Assembly: GCA_007128995.1 (NCBI GenBank) | Contig: SKWJ01000456.1 | Location: forward strand, 1 to 7,178 | DNA length: 7,178 bases | From: Paracoccaceae bacterium | Lineage (GTDB): Bacteria > Pseudomonadota > Alphaproteobacteria > Rhodobacterales > Rhodobacteraceae | Reading direction: 5' to 3' | Shown here: one piece after another, positions 1 through 5,678 of the stretch | How positions within the stretch are numbered: position 1 is the first letter of the stretch | Layout: every line of letters begins with the position of its first letter | The notes under the pieces: generated by a model | The model's input: the letters and a program-made list of their open reading frames with translations, nothing else | Told to the model about the DNA's origin: nothing | The model's database searches: none | Made by a program: the position numbers and the translations under genes

Positions 1-311
1 ACAATACGCGCCGATTTAAGCAGGTTGCGGGCGCGCGCATAATATCCAAGCCCCGCCCACTCGGCCATGACGTCTGCATCCTCGGCGGCCGCCAGATCCA
101 TCACCGATGGCCAGCGTTCGGTGAAACGATGGAAGTAGGCCTTGACCGCAGCAACCGTGGTCTGTTGCAGCATGATTTCCGACAGCCAGATACGGTAGGG
201 GTCCGGGGTAAGGCGACTGTTTGGCGGCACGCGCCACGGCAACGACCGCGCATGGCGATCATACCAGCCCAGTACCAGTTCCGATATCTCTCTGTCCTGA
301 ATGTCACGCAT
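1..311 (-). CDS. mutY: MutY, adenine DNA glycosylase (5' part only; runs off the left edge)
   Basis: MutY removes adenine mispaired with 8-oxoguanine or guanine in base-excision repair. Translating the minus strand from ATG at 311 gives 103 codons with no stop before the edge. The visible part reads as a MutY N-terminus: LPWR near residues 24-27, then the helix WLSEIMLQQTT (42-52), whose Glu45 corresponds to the catalytic Glu of the family (Glu37 in E. coli), and GLGYYARARNL (88-98) leading toward the helix-hairpin-helix. The HhH aspartate, the iron-sulfur cluster cysteines and the C-terminal NUDIX-like domain lie outside the window. The start is supported by a GAAGG Shine-Dalgarno about 9 nt upstream and by the usual family N-terminus. 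It is divergent from the DUF721 gene at 414. The family call is secure; the gene cannot be judged intact. Confidence 0.93.
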   Translation of the reverse strand, partial: MRDIQDREISELVLGWYDRHARSLPWRVPPNSRLTPDPYRIWLSEIMLQQTTVAAVKAYFHRFTERWPSVMDLAAAEDADVMAEWAGLGYYARARNLLKSARI

Positions 312-413
312 GTGTTATGGCCTTCAGACGGAAAAGTCATTCCACCACACTGGAATTGCTCTCAGTGAAGGGTAAGGTCTGCAGCAGTCTGTGCAAGGTC
401 TGATACGACAAAA
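312..413. promoter_or_regulatory. Divergent intergenic region between mutY and the DUF721 gene, with an inverted repeat
   Basis: This 102-bp gap must hold the promoters of both divergent units unless the genes are read from farther away. I could not find a convincing -35/-10 pair on either strand. It contains a perfect inverted repeat, ATTCCA (339-344), a 6-bp spacer and TGGAAT (351-356), about 28 bp upstream of the mutY start. The geometry is like a small operator, but 6-bp arms can occur by chance. Only the repeat is directly seen; a regulatory role is inferred from position. Confidence 0.4.
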
Positions 414-959
414 ATGGCAAAGAACCTCAAGTCCCTATCCTCTCTGAATCGTCGCATGCGCGGCTTTGAGGCGGCCTCGCGGCTGGTAGAGCCGCAGATA
501 CGCAAGGCAGGCGAAACGCGCGGGTTTGCCGTCTCTCGATTGTTAACGCATTGGGCCGAGGTATCCGGACCCGAGATCGCAGCCTGCTGTCGTCCGGTGA
601 AAATCAGCTACGGCAAAGGTGGTCTGGGGGCGACACTGACCTTGCTGACAACGGGCGCGGCAGCCCCCACATTGCAAATGGAACTGCCAAGACTGCGCGA
701 GAGGGTGAATGCATGCTATGGCTACAACGCCATTGCACGGATCACAATAACCCAGACTGCACCGACGGGCTTTGCCGATGGGCAGGCCGAATTTGCCCCA
801 GCACCCAAATCGCAAGAAACCGCGCCAAAGAAAGACATTCGCCAAAAAGCAGAGCTTACGACCGAAGGCGTGCAGGATGCAGGCTTGCGAACAGCCCTTG
901 AACGTCTGGCATGCAATGTCTTATCGAAGGCGCGTAAACCCGAAGGGAAACACTCATGA
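414..959 (+). CDS. DUF721 family (DciA-like) protein
   Basis: 181 aa. The N-terminal half carries the DUF721 pattern in its alphaproteobacterial form: a basic start, then ETRGFAVSRLLTHWAEVSGPEIA (residues 34-56), a strand-rich segment with GLGATLTLLTTGAAAPTLQ (70-88), and YGYNAIARITITQTAPTGFA (102-121). The C-terminal third (about 125-181) is charged and low in complexity and looks like a disordered tail. DUF721 includes DciA, which helps load the replicative helicase in many bacteria that lack DnaC. Whether this alphaproteobacterial member does so is not shown here. The ATG at 414 gives the usual family N-terminus, although its Shine-Dalgarno is poor (AAGG at 395-398, about 15 nt away). ATG at 456 is a possible shorter start. 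The stop overlaps the next gene's start in ATGA (956-959), which suggests translational coupling. Confidence 0.85.
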   Translation: MAKNLKSLSSLNRRMRGFEAASRLVEPQIRKAGETRGFAVSRLLTHWAEVSGPEIAACCRPVKISYGKGGLGATLTLLTTGAAAPTLQMELPRLRERVNACYGYNAIARITITQTAPTGFADGQAEFAPAPKSQETAPKKDIRQKAELTTEGVQDAGLRTALERLACNVLSKARKPEGKHS

Positions 960-1609
960 ACAAGATGCTAGTGCCAGCCATTGCCGTTGTAGCCACGCTT
1001 GGTGCCGGGGCTTGGTGGTACGTTTCGCAACCATCCGGACCGGCTGTGGCCGAAACAGCCACCCATGTCGGCACCACCGAACTGCACGCGCTCGATATGC
1101 CGCTGGGCAATCCCGATGCTCCGGTTGTGGTGGTTGAATATTCGTCGCTGACCTGCCCCCATTGTGCGACATTCAATGCAGGCGCATTTCAGCAGATCAA
1201 GGAAAACTTCATCGAAACAGGCCAGGTTTTCTACCTCAAGCGCGAAGTCTATTTTGATCGCTACGGACTATGGGCGGCCATGGTTGCCAGATGCGGCGGT
1301 GAAGAGCGGTATCACGGCATGCTGGATCTGATCTATCAGACCCAGAGCACCTGGGCCGCCGCGTCCGATCCGGCGCAGGTTGCAAACAATCTGCGGCGTC
1401 TGGGTCGTCAGGCAGGGATGAACGATGAGCAGGTCAATGCCTGTCTGGAAGATGCTGACAAAGCGCTCGCTCTGACTGAATTCTATCAGCAGAATGCCGA
1501 AACTTACGGGATTCGTTCGACCCCGAGCTTCGTGATCAATGGCCAGCTTTTCAGCAATATGCCCTATGCTGAATTTGAGCGTGTGCTGAACGAAAAGCTC
1601 GGTGTCTGA
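956..1609 (+). CDS. DsbA-family thiol:disulfide oxidoreductase, membrane-anchored or exported
   Basis: 217 aa thioredoxin-fold protein of the DsbA/thioredoxin_4 type, expected to act on protein disulfides in the periplasm. A short hydrophobic segment (about residues 4-22) follows a basic start and looks like an uncleaved anchor or signal sequence; no lipobox cysteine is present. The domain opens with LGNPDAPVVVVEYSSLTCPHC, giving the redox motif CPHC at 67-70 as in classical DsbA. The cis-proline loop is ST-Pro190 in RSTPSFVING. The helical insertion (about 100-180) carries two more cysteines, Cys113 and Cys163, which could form a second disulfide. The start overlaps the DUF721 stop by 4 nt and has AAGGGA about 7 nt upstream. 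The physiological substrate is unknown. No DsbB-like partner is in the window. Confidence 0.9.
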   Translation: MNKMLVPAIAVVATLGAGAWWYVSQPSGPAVAETATHVGTTELHALDMPLGNPDAPVVVVEYSSLTCPHCATFNAGAFQQIKENFIETGQVFYLKREVYFDRYGLWAAMVARCGGEERYHGMLDLIYQTQSTWAAASDPAQVANNLRRLGRQAGMNDEQVNACLEDADKALALTEFYQQNAETYGIRSTPSFVINGQLFSNMPYAEFERVLNEKLGV

Positions 1610-1614
1610 AACTG

Positions 1615-2727
1615 ATGTCGGGGCCTCTTGAAGGCATCCGGGTCGTCGAGCTTGCTCGGATACTGGCCGGCCCCTGGGCTGGCCAGATCTTTGCCGATCT
1701 TGGCGCGACCGTCACCAAGGTGGAAGCGCCCGAGGGTGATGATACGCGGCGCTGGGGCCCCCCTTTCATTGATCGTGACGGCACAGCGGAAGCAGCCTAT
1801 TTCCATGCGACCAATCGGGGAAAATCCTCTGTAACTGCTGATTTCCGAACTCCTGAAGGCCAAGAAAAAGTGCGCGCGCTTGTCAGTGGCGCGGATGTGC
1901 TCATCGAAAATTTCAAGGTCGGCGGGCTGAAGAAATATGGTCTTGATTACAACAGCCTTGCATCGCTCAATCCCGGGCTTGTGTATTGTTCGATCACGGG
2001 CTTCGGGCAGACCGGCCCATATGCCACACGTGCGGGGTATGACTATATCATACAAGGTATGTCGGGGCTTATGTCGGTAACAGGCCCAGCCGATGGCGCT
2101 CCGCACAAGGTCGGAGTTGCTGTCACCGATATCATAACCGGTATCTATGCAAGCACGGCGATTCTTGCTGCACTGCACGAACGTTCGAAAACCGGTCAGG
2201 GCCAACATATCGACATGGCGCTCATGGACAGCGCCGTGGCCATCATGGCCAATCAGGCGATGAACTTTCTTGCAACTGCCAACGCCCCCGAGCGTTTGGG
2301 AAACTTTCACCCCAACCTCGCCCCATATCAGGTGGTTCCGTGCGCCGACGGCCACATCATCATCGCAACTGGAAATGACGCGCAGTATCGACGCTTATGC
2401 GGGCTTCTGGGTCTAGACGAACTGGCCGCGCATCCGGATTACGCAACAAATGCCCTGCGCGTCGCGCATCGTTCCGCGCTCTCTGACGCAATTTGCGCAA
2501 AGACCAGCATGTGGCAAATGGCAGACTTGCTCCAGGCCTGCGAGGTGCAAAATGTCCCTGCCGGACCTATCAACGACATGGCGCAAGTCTTTGCCGATCC
2601 GCAAGTTCTGGCCAGACAGCTTGCTTTGGACATGGGCGGTCTGAAGGGAGTACGCTCTCCGTTCAATTTCTCGCGCCACCCAGATGTCGTCTACCGCGCG
2701 GCGCCCAAACTGGGCGAGGACGACTGA
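1615..2727 (+). CDS. CaiB/BaiF (class III) CoA-transferase
   Basis: 370 aa. Class III CoA-transferases move CoA between an acyl-CoA donor and a carboxylic acid through an aspartyl-CoA mixed anhydride; they are cytosolic and form interlocked dimers. Family signatures run from the first residues: GIRVVELARILAGPWAGQIFADLGATVTKVE, then DDTRRWGPPF (42-51), NRGKSSV (67-73), DVLIENF (94-100), YCSITGFGQTGPY (124-136) and GYDYIIQGMSGLM (141-153). By alignment to formyl-CoA transferase (Asp169, in a DSNTG context) the catalytic residue should be Asp172 in VTDIITG. The downstream segment TGQGQHIDMALMDS (193-206) is also typical. The protein ends at PKLGEDD, slightly shorter than most members, but all core motifs are present. 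The start lies 5 nt after the DsbA stop with no clear Shine-Dalgarno, so it is probably translated from the same mRNA. The substrate cannot be told from the sequence. Confidence 0.93.
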   Translation: MSGPLEGIRVVELARILAGPWAGQIFADLGATVTKVEAPEGDDTRRWGPPFIDRDGTAEAAYFHATNRGKSSVTADFRTPEGQEKVRALVSGADVLIENFKVGGLKKYGLDYNSLASLNPGLVYCSITGFGQTGPYATRAGYDYIIQGMSGLMSVTGPADGAPHKVGVAVTDIITGIYASTAILAALHERSKTGQGQHIDMALMDSAVAIMANQAMNFLATANAPERLGNFHPNLAPYQVVPCADGHIIIATGNDAQYRRLCGLLGLDELAAHPDYATNALRVAHRSALSDAICAKTSMWQMADLLQACEVQNVPAGPINDMAQVFADPQVLARQLALDMGGLKGVRSPFNFSRHPDVVYRAAPKLGEDD

Positions 2728-2760
2728 GCACAGGCGTTCCAGAAAGCCCCCCCAAACACA

Positions 2761-2788
2761 AAACCCCTGCACATCTGTGCAGGGGTTT
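2761..2788. terminator. Strong intrinsic terminator, likely bidirectional, between convergent genes
   Basis: AAACCCCTGCACA (2761-2773) and TGTGCAGGGGTTT (2776-2788) are perfect inverted complements of 13 bp. Allowing a realistic loop, the stem is about 11 bp with a 6-nt loop. On the plus strand the stem ends in TTT and is followed by CGCTTTT, suiting the CoA-transferase mRNA that ends 33 nt upstream. On the minus strand it is followed by TGTGTTTG after the closing TTT, suiting the barrel gene that ends at 2812. The position between two convergent stops supports use in both directions. The tails are not long uninterrupted U runs. Confidence 0.88.
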
Positions 2789-2811
2789 CGCTTTTGCGAT
2801 GACAGGCAGGT

Positions 2812-3441
2812 TTAGAATTTGAAGCCAAGCCCCACGCCCGCGCCGACAGTCCGTGTATTCACATTGGACGAACCGACATTGTTGATGACGGTGTAGTTGA
2901 CACCACCACGCAGCATGATCTGGTCGGTCAGCATGTGGTCGACACCGAGGGTTGCCATGCCCCCGACAGAGCTTTCTGACCCGGCCGGACCGCTGGAGCG
3001 CAGAAGCGACGGACCAATTCCGACATAACCCAATGTGCGGCCCTCGGCACCAAGTGGCATACCGGCAGTGGCCATCAGAGATGCACCCCAATCCAGGTCA
3101 TCACCACCCGGAATGGTTGCGCTTCCAAAGGATGACGGGACGACCAGCGCCTCACCACCCAAAACGAAGCCACCCATGTCCTGACGATAGCCGGCGAACA
3201 GCCCCGCAGTCCCGCTGCTTGCGCTGCTGCTCGGGCCGCTGAAGCTCATGCGCCCGTAACCTGCGCCGATACCTGCGTAACCGCCGGTCCAGCTGAACTG
3301 CGGAGCGGGTGCGACCGGGGTCGGCTGTGGAACTGTGGGTTCAGCCATTCCGGGGCCGCTTTTCCCGAATTCACCTGCGGCAGCGCCTGTCGCCATAAGG
3401 CCGACGACAGCTGCGATTGCGATATGACTAACATGTCTCAT
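2812..3441 (-). CDS. Small outer-membrane beta-barrel protein
   Basis: 209 aa. It begins with a Sec signal peptide (hydrophobic core about residues 6-21, probable cleavage near ATGAAA-G, 17-23). A Pro-rich linker follows (about 35-48, PTVPQPTPVAPAPQ), then a Gly/Ser/aromatic-rich region of alternating pattern starting at FSWTGGYAGIGAGYGRMSF, and it ends in VGLGFKF with a C-terminal Phe. A terminal aromatic residue and repeated amphipathic strands are typical of outer-membrane barrels; the size fits an 8-strand OmpA/Opa-like barrel (OMP_b-brl type). No OmpA peptidoglycan-binding domain follows. The ATG at 3441 is supported by AAAGGAAG (3455-3448) 6 nt upstream and by the signal peptide. The gene follows the PTS operon on the same strand after 171 nt of structured leader. 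Its function is unknown: structural barrel, adhesin or immunity-type surface protein are all possible. Confidence 0.85.
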   Translation of the reverse strand: MRHVSHIAIAAVVGLMATGAAAGEFGKSGPGMAEPTVPQPTPVAPAPQFSWTGGYAGIGAGYGRMSFSGPSSSASSGTAGLFAGYRQDMGGFVLGGEALVVPSSFGSATIPGGDDLDWGASLMATAGMPLGAEGRTLGYVGIGPSLLRSSGPAGSESSVGGMATLGVDHMLTDQIMLRGGVNYTVINNVGSSNVNTRTVGAGVGLGFKF

Positions 3442-3517
3442 TCGTTACTTCCTTTTTTTCGGGCACACAGCGCATCGACGACTCGATAAAACGCTGGCAC
3501 GTGCCCTTGGCCTGCAT
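3428..3517 (-). CDS. Possible 29-codon leader ORF overlapping the start of the barrel gene
   Basis: ATG at 3517 on the minus strand opens a 29-aa reading frame (it starts MQAKGTCQRF and ends in EVTNETC) with stop TAG at 3430-3428. Its Shine-Dalgarno AAGGAAG (3527-3521) sits 3 nt from the ATG, short but workable, and has the same heptamer as the barrel gene's site. The frame runs through the 16-bp stem at 3461-3506 and stops 14 nt inside the barrel gene in another frame. Ribosomes on it would therefore melt that stem and finish close to the downstream start. The peptide has three Cys and no recognisable domain. It could be a regulatory leader or a chance ORF. No homology is claimed. Confidence 0.3.
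   Translation of the reverse strand: MQAKGTCQRFIESSMRCVPEKKEVTNETC
3448..3455 (-). promoter_or_regulatory. Shine-Dalgarno of the barrel gene, complementary to an upstream hairpin loop
   Basis: On the minus strand the octamer AAAGGAAG ends 6 nt before the ATG at 3441 and is preceded by a run of A. It is a strong ribosome-binding site. It is also the perfect 8-nt complement of CTTCCTTT in the loop of the hairpin at 3531-3561, about 85 nt upstream in the same leader. Confidence 0.75.
3461..3506 (-). promoter_or_regulatory. Long interrupted stem-loop in the 5' leader of the barrel gene
   Basis: Read on the minus strand, three paired segments nest: GGGCAC with GTGCCC (6 bp), CAGCG with CGCTG (5 bp) and ATCGA with TCGAT (5 bp), closed by a GTCG tetraloop. 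They are separated by small internal loops (GTGC/T and TTTT/G). The total is 16 bp over 46 nt. It ends 5 nt before the A-rich Shine-Dalgarno of the barrel gene. There is no U-run after it in either direction, so it is not a terminator. Stable 5' stems are known to protect ompA-type mRNAs from decay, and a similar role here is inferred. The self-complementary GGCACGTGCC at 3496-3505 is part of one arm. Confidence 0.6.
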
Positions 3518-3530
3518 CAGCTTCCTTAAC

Positions 3531-3561
3531 GCGCGGCATCAAAGGAAGATACATGCCGCGC
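3531..3561 (-). promoter_or_regulatory. GC-rich hairpin with an anti-Shine-Dalgarno loop
   Basis: On the minus strand GCGCGGCAT (3561-3553) and ATGCCGCGC (3539-3531) pair perfectly over 9 bp. The 13-nt loop contains CTTCCTTT (3548-3541), one base different from the 16S anti-Shine-Dalgarno CCTCCTTT. The loop can pair with AAGGAAG at 3527-3521, just after the stem, and with AAAGGAAG at 3455-3448, the barrel gene's ribosome site. Pairing with the first copy would be interleaved with the stem, in H-type pseudoknot order. The 3-nt connector is too short to cross all 9 bp, so some opening or a switch would be needed. No U-run follows, so termination of the upstream operon is unlikely. The structure is seen directly; the regulatory role is inferred. 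Confidence 0.55.
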
Positions 3562-3612
3562 TTTCACGTTTGATGACAGAGGTGTTACCCAAGGCGAACC
3601 GGCAGATTCTTG

Positions 3613-3882
3613 CTACATTCCCTCGCCGAAACGCTCCGCCACAAGTGTCCGCAAAGCCTGCGCCAAGGCGCCCTCATCTTCACCGTCCACTTTCACAGTG
3701 ATATGAGTACCGCGCGACGCGGCCAGCATCAGCAAGCCCATGATCGAATCGCCGGGAACACTCATTCCGTCCTTCATCACCTCGGCCGAGGCGTCATGGG
3801 CTTCGACCACCTCGACAAACTTGGCCGATGCGCGGGCGTGAAGCCCTTTCTCGTTCAATATCTCAAGTTCGAATTCTATCAT
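3613..3882 (-). CDS. ptsH: HPr, phosphocarrier protein of the PTS
   Basis: 89 aa from ATG at 3882. HPr accepts phosphate from enzyme I on a histidine and hands it to EIIA proteins; HprK can phosphorylate it on a serine. NEKGLHARASAKFVEVV holds the active His15, and VPGDSIMGLLMLAAS holds the regulatory Ser46. Both fall at exactly the canonical family numbers when ATG 3882 is used, which decides the start for me. A GTG at 3903 in the same frame, preceded by GAGGCGG, would add seven residues (MSGSRYG) and is the alternative. The gene follows the EIIA gene closely (27 nt with this start, 6 nt with the GTG) and is the last member of the operon. Enzyme I (ptsI/ptsP) is not in the window. Confidence 0.93.
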   Translation of the reverse strand: MIEFELEILNEKGLHARASAKFVEVVEAHDASAEVMKDGMSVPGDSIMGLLMLAASRGTHITVKVDGEDEGALAQALRTLVAERFGEGM

Positions 3883-3909
3883 TCCGTAACGTGATCCCGA
3901 CACACCGCC

Positions 3910-4299
3910 TCAGCGGCCCACCTCGATAGAGTTAATGTATTTTCGCCCGGCCTGTAAGGCGGCGGACGTGGCTGATTGTAGATCCAGATCTCGGGATTTG
4001 GCCAGTTTGATCAGCATCGGCAGGTTTGCGCCATACAAGATACGTCGATCAGGTCCTGCACAGGCGGGCAGTGACAGGTTCGATGGCGACCCACCGAACA
4101 TGTCGGTGACAACCACCACACCTGTTCCCTTGTCCACAGCATCCGCTGCCGCTGCAATCTCGGCCTGCTTGGTTGCACGGTCATGATCGTATTCGATAGC
4201 GATGGCCGCAATCCCGCATTGCTTGCCTATGACATGCTCGATCGCGGCCAAATATTCCCGCGCGAGGCCACCATGAGCAACGATTACGATCCCGATCAC
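3910..4299 (-). CDS. PTS EIIA component, mannose type
   Basis: 129 aa, a single EIIA(Man) domain (PF03610 type) without an attached EIIB. IGIVIVAHGGLA gives the phospho-acceptor His9. VVVVTDMFGGSPSN (about 61-74) is the other family signature next to the active site, and GANLPMLIKLA (about 90-100) is also typical. It should take phosphate from HPr. No mannose-type EIIB, EIIC or EIID is present here, so a regulatory rather than sugar-transport role is likely, as generally proposed for the alphaproteobacterial chvG-hprK-linked PTS. The start is GTG at 4299, with AAGG 7 nt upstream overlapping the rapZ stop region; 9 nt separate the two genes. Confidence 0.92.
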   Translation of the reverse strand: MIGIVIVAHGGLAREYLAAIEHVIGKQCGIAAIAIEYDHDRATKQAEIAAAADAVDKGTGVVVVTDMFGGSPSNLSLPACAGPDRRILYGANLPMLIKLAKSRDLDLQSATSAALQAGRKYINSIEVGR

Positions 4300-4308
4300 G
4301 AACGTACC

Positions 4309-5226
4309 TTACGCGTTTCCTGCATGCGCAACCTGAGCTGCGATGCGTTCGAGTTCCCTGTGTCGTTTAGACACTTGCCATTGCGCCTGTGCAAGCGCAT
4401 TTGCCATTTTTTCCGCAATTGCAACAGATCTGTGTTGCCCTCCGGTACAACCGAAACCGATGATCAGTTGCGACTTCCCCTCCTGCGTGCATTCAGGTAG
4501 CATAAATACAACCAGATCGCGCATCCTGTCGAAAAACTCCGCAAATCGCGGGTCCGCAGAGACGAACTCTGCAACTCGGGGATCACGACCATCAAGGGCA
4601 CGTAACTCATCTCGCCAATGCGGGTTGCTAAGAAAACGACAATCAAAAACCAGGTCAACCCCGGTCGGGATGCCGCGCTTGAATGAAAACGACTCTATAT
4701 GGACGCGCATCGGCTGTGTGGATGGTTTGGCAAACAAGGCCTGAACCTGTGCCCGCAGATCATGCGGCGTCAGTGTTTCGGTCTCTAGCAGGACATCAGC
4801 GCGCAAACGCACCGGCGCAAGCAATCGCGCTTCCAGAACGACACCCTCCTGAGCAGTGCCTTCGGGGCTTATCGGGTGGCGTCTGCGCGTTTCCGAGAAA
4901 CGGCGGACAAGAACCGGGACTGGGCAATCCAGATAGACCAGATCAAAAGTGATATGCCGCAAGCTGGCCAGATCCTCGACAAGTGCAAGCAACGCATCAA
5001 CTGAAAAATCGCGGTTGCGCGGGTCCAGAACCAGCGCCAACGGGCGGTCTAGCGCAGCAGACACAAGCGGGCGGACAAGCGAGATCGGCATGTTGTCGAT
5101 AGCCTCGAACCCGATATCCTCAAGCGCCTTGAGAGCTGTACTGCGGCCGGCACCGGATGGCCCGGTCACAAGCACCACTCTGGGCGCTTCGGGGTCGTTG
5201 GTGGTGATCTGCGTTATGACGGACAT
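4309..5226 (-). CDS. rapZ: RapZ, RNase adapter / P-loop nucleotide-binding protein
   Basis: 305 aa from ATG at 5226, close to the family length (about 285-305). In E. coli RapZ binds the small RNA GlmZ, presents it to RNase E and senses glucosamine-6-phosphate; the role in alphaproteobacteria is not established. The P-loop is GPSGAGRS (22-29), followed by EAIDNMP (41-47) and RRRHPIS (114-120). The C-terminal domain has SFSFKRGIP (179-187), DCRFLSNPHW (195-204) and IGFGCTGGQHRSV (256-268), all hallmarks of the family. Note Arg28 where many members have Lys in the Walker A. The start is supported by GGAAGC about 9 nt upstream and by overlapping the hprK stop by 13 nt. The open frame continues upstream to 5298, but that extension lies in hprK and is not part of the family. 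Confidence 0.95.
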   Translation of the reverse strand: MSVITQITTNDPEAPRVVLVTGPSGAGRSTALKALEDIGFEAIDNMPISLVRPLVSAALDRPLALVLDPRNRDFSVDALLALVEDLASLRHITFDLVYLDCPVPVLVRRFSETRRRHPISPEGTAQEGVVLEARLLAPVRLRADVLLETETLTPHDLRAQVQALFAKPSTQPMRVHIESFSFKRGIPTGVDLVFDCRFLSNPHWRDELRALDGRDPRVAEFVSADPRFAEFFDRMRDLVVFMLPECTQEGKSQLIIGFGCTGGQHRSVAIAEKMANALAQAQWQVSKRHRELERIAAQVAHAGNA

Positions 5227-5678
5227 GGCGTTGATGCTTCCCCGGACCGTGACAGGATATAGTATTTCAACCCGACTGGAAAAGCACGGCCTTGGCATTT
5301 GCGAAGCCGAGGAATGCAGACACCGTGCACCTCTGCGAACCGGGGCTCGGGCATGCGTTCCGTTTCGGCCTCATCCAGATCGACAAGCACGACAAGGCGC
5401 GCCGCCTCCACGCATGGAACACTCAGAATTCCGAGTCCCCTCAATTCGATCAGACCACGAAGCGGCTTTGGTGCCGAAAGATGAATCTCGCTGCCAACAC
5501 GGTGCAGGCAGGTCTGGTCATCCGCAACCAGAGTCGCGCCCAGACCGATCAACTCTGCCCCGAGTTCCGATTTCCCTGCACCAGATTTTCCAAGCAAAAG
5601 TGCTGCTGCATAAGACCCCCCACAGTCAAAAGCGACGGAGGTAGCGTGAATGCGTGCCGAGCGGTAGCTTGGTGTCAC
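5214..5678 (-). CDS. hprK: HprK, HPr kinase/phosphorylase, short alphaproteobacterial form
   Basis: 154 aa; corresponds only to the C-terminal catalytic domain of the roughly 310-aa Firmicutes enzyme, as is usual in alphaproteobacteria. It would phosphorylate HPr at Ser46 and dephosphorylate it. HATSVAF (11-17) precedes the Walker A GKSGAGKSELG (30-40). LVADDQT (50-56) carries the catalytic Asp pair, and LIELRGLGIL (76-85) is the HprK signature loop. The start is GTG at 5678, overlapping the chvG stop in GTGA (5675-5678); the 3' end overlaps rapZ by 13 nt. Both overlaps imply strong translational coupling of kinase, HprK and RapZ. Its substrate HPr is encoded two genes downstream. Confidence 0.95.
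   Translation of the reverse strand: MTPSYRSARIHATSVAFDCGGSYAAALLLGKSGAGKSELGAELIGLGATLVADDQTCLHRVGSEIHLSAPKPLRGLIELRGLGILSVPCVEAARLVVLVDLDEAETERMPEPRFAEVHGVCIPRLRKCQGRAFPVGLKYYILSRSGEASTPCPS

Noticed and set aside
1564..2355. 263-codon open frame on the minus strand
   Set aside because: It is antisense to the CoA-transferase, whose signatures cover the same DNA; no recognisable protein on this strand.
2747..2753. Run of seven C before the terminator
   Set aside because: A simple homopolymer in non-coding DNA; the CoA-transferase already stops at 2727, so no gene is disrupted.
3531..3561. Hairpin as the terminator of the PTS operon
   Set aside because: No U-run follows the stem on the minus strand (GTTAAGG follows); the loop content suggests regulation instead.
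3541..3573. Plus-strand AAAGGAAG followed by ATG at 3553
   Set aside because: Good ribosome-site spacing, but the frame stops after six codons.
3501..3701. 66-codon plus-strand frame starting with GTG
   Set aside because: It overlaps HPr on the opposite strand and the barrel leader, has no ribosome site and no recognisable motif.
5227..5298. Upstream extension of rapZ
   Set aside because: The added residues lie inside hprK and do not resemble a RapZ N-terminus; ATG 5226 has a ribosome site and the normal length.
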